6,236 nt of DNA from contig CANPPM010000167.1 in assembly GCA_947575935.1 (NCBI GenBank), forward strand, positions 1 to 6,236. The letters run 5' to 3'. This DNA is from an uncultured Butyricicoccus sp. (GTDB lineage: Bacteria; Bacillota; Clostridia; Oscillospirales; Butyricicoccaceae). The notes beneath the pieces are model-generated. The model was not told the origin of the DNA. It worked only from the letters and a program-made list of their open reading frames with translations, and searched no databases. Of this stretch, positions 5,223-6,236 are shown piece after piece; within the stretch, counting starts at the first letter, position 1; every line of letters begins with the position of its first letter. A program made the translations under genes and the position numbers.

Positions 5223-6236
5223 GTGTGGAAAGGAAGGGCGGAATCCGGCCACATGCGGGAAAAGCTGCGGCGTGCTGAGCTTGCGCTGGGTTTGCTTGCG
5301 GTGCTGTCCTGCGGCTGCAGCGCAAGCCCGGAGGAGGAGGCGCTGCAGGTGCCGGACGCGCCTTTGGCCGCGGATAGCAGTACGCACACGGCGGATGCGG
5401 TTCAATTTCAACACAGCCTGGATGGGTACCAGCCGCTGAAGCAGGAGTATCATTTCTATTTTACCTACAAGACGGTGCATCCCTGGTGGGATGCGGTCGC
5501 GCTGGGGATTGAGGAGGCGGCAAGGCAGTTTCAGGAGGCCGGTGTCATCATCAATTACGAGTATCTCGCTCCGCACGGCACTTCAGCCCAGGATCAGACG
5601 GCGCGGCTAACAGACGCCGCCCAGCGGGGGTTTGATGTGATCGGTGTGGATGTTGCCGATGTGGATATCATTACGCCCGTTATCAATGCATTGATAGCGG
5701 ATGGGCATAAGGTGATGACCTTTTCCAGTTCGGATGCGTCGAAGGAAGATGGCTGCAGCCGGATTGCATATGTGGGCAATACTCATAATTATGAGGACGG
5801 CGCAGAGCTGGCCGAGGCCCTGTGCAAGAGGCTGAACTATCAGGGGAAGGTTGCGCTTTTGGTGGGGACGCCGGGGGCGCCCTGCCACGAGGACCGCGCG
5901 CTGGGGGCACAGGACGTTATTGCGAAGTATCCGGGGATAGAGATTGTAGAGACTGCGTATGATGAGGATACCGTGGACAAGGCGTATCAGTTTGCGCGGG
6001 CATTTTTGGAAAAGCATGACGACCTGTCGGGGATGATCTGCTGTAATATGAGCAACCCGGTCGGCGCTGCCAGGGCGGTCCTGGAGGCCGGCAGGCAGGA
6101 TCAAATCACGATTGTGGGGATGGACCATGACCAGGAGGCGCTAGAGTATCTCAGAGATGGGGTGATCTATGCCCTGGGGGTCCAGGACTGCTATTCGATC
6201 GGATTTGATACCGTACAGGTGGCGGTGAAGATTGCA
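5223..6236 (+). CDS. Sugar-type solute-binding protein (RbsB-like fold), probable lipoprotein, partial
   Basis: The frame is open from the GTG at 5223 to the right edge (338 residues, C-terminus missing). It has a basic N-terminus (MREKLRRAEL from residue 11), a hydrophobic core LALGLLAVLS, then CGCSAS, suggesting lipidation at Cys30 or Cys32. A Glu/Asp-rich linker follows to about residue 74. The mature domain resembles periplasmic binding protein family 4: YFTYKTVHPWWDAVALGIEE (79-98) as the first strand and helix, DAAQRGFDVIGVDVADVD (131-148), IADGHKVMTFSSSD (158-171), YVGNTHNYEDGAELAEALC (183-201), GKVALLVGTPGA (208-219) and ITIVGMDHDQEALEYLRDG (295-313). It would capture a sugar or similar ligand outside the cell and deliver it either to an ABC permease or to a sensor kinase; the downstream genes that would decide this are outside the window. 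Neither lipobox is canonical, and the start could instead be the ATG at 5253. Confidence 0.87.
   Translation, partial: MWKGRAESGHMREKLRRAELALGLLAVLSCGCSASPEEEALQVPDAPLAADSSTHTADAVQFQHSLDGYQPLKQEYHFYFTYKTVHPWWDAVALGIEEAARQFQEAGVIINYEYLAPHGTSAQDQTARLTDAAQRGFDVIGVDVADVDIITPVINALIADGHKVMTFSSSDASKEDGCSRIAYVGNTHNYEDGAELAEALCKRLNYQGKVALLVGTPGAPCHEDRALGAQDVIAKYPGIEIVETAYDEDTVDKAYQFARAFLEKHDDLSGMICCNMSNPVGAARAVLEAGRQDQITIVGMDHDQEALEYLRDGVIYALGVQDCYSIGFDTVQVAVKIA

Overview
The window reads as a chromosomal segment of a moderately GC-rich Clostridia-type Firmicute, perhaps an Oscillospiraceae/Ruminococcaceae-like gut bacterium. This is inferred from the AGGAG-type ribosome binding sites, TATAAT promoters, a zinc-ribbon/DUF4234 protein of a kind common in that group, and a lipoprotein-type solute receptor. 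No RNA gene, mobile element or CRISPR array is visible. Identifications come from motif recognition, not from a database search.

Layout from left to right: (1) the C-terminal part of a sodium:solute (SGLT-like) symporter, + strand, cut by the left edge. (2) A bidirectional-looking terminator at 664-695, then a convergent O6-alkylguanine-DNA alkyltransferase gene (ogt type), - strand, with its own TATAAT promoter. (3) A second terminator-like hairpin at 1422-1469. (4) A two-gene - strand unit: a sugar-nucleotidyltransferase-like gene (2005-2925), followed after 13 nt by an unrecognised gene (1516-1991) that is split by an apparent one-base frameshift. (5) A divergent intergenic region (2926-3138) with one promoter facing each way. 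(6) A + strand pair, a DUF2752 membrane protein (3139-3534) and a zinc-ribbon/DUF4234 membrane protein (3562-4845). (7) A 377-nt gene-free stretch ending in a promoter. (8) A periplasmic-binding-protein-like sugar receptor, probably a lipoprotein, starting at a GTG and running off the right edge.

How the genes work together: both edge genes point to uptake or sensing of small solutes, probably sugars. The alkyltransferase is a stand-alone DNA-repair gene. The nucleotidyltransferase would activate a sugar phosphate for cell-envelope or polysaccharide use, but no neighbour names the sugar. The DUF2752 + zinc-ribbon/DUF4234 pair is the least understood unit and the best candidate here for an undescribed system: two small membrane proteins of unknown function on one transcript, one carrying a predicted cytosolic metal-binding knuckle and a long Gln/Tyr-rich linker. 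Nothing else in the window looks like a defence, mobile or biosynthetic island.
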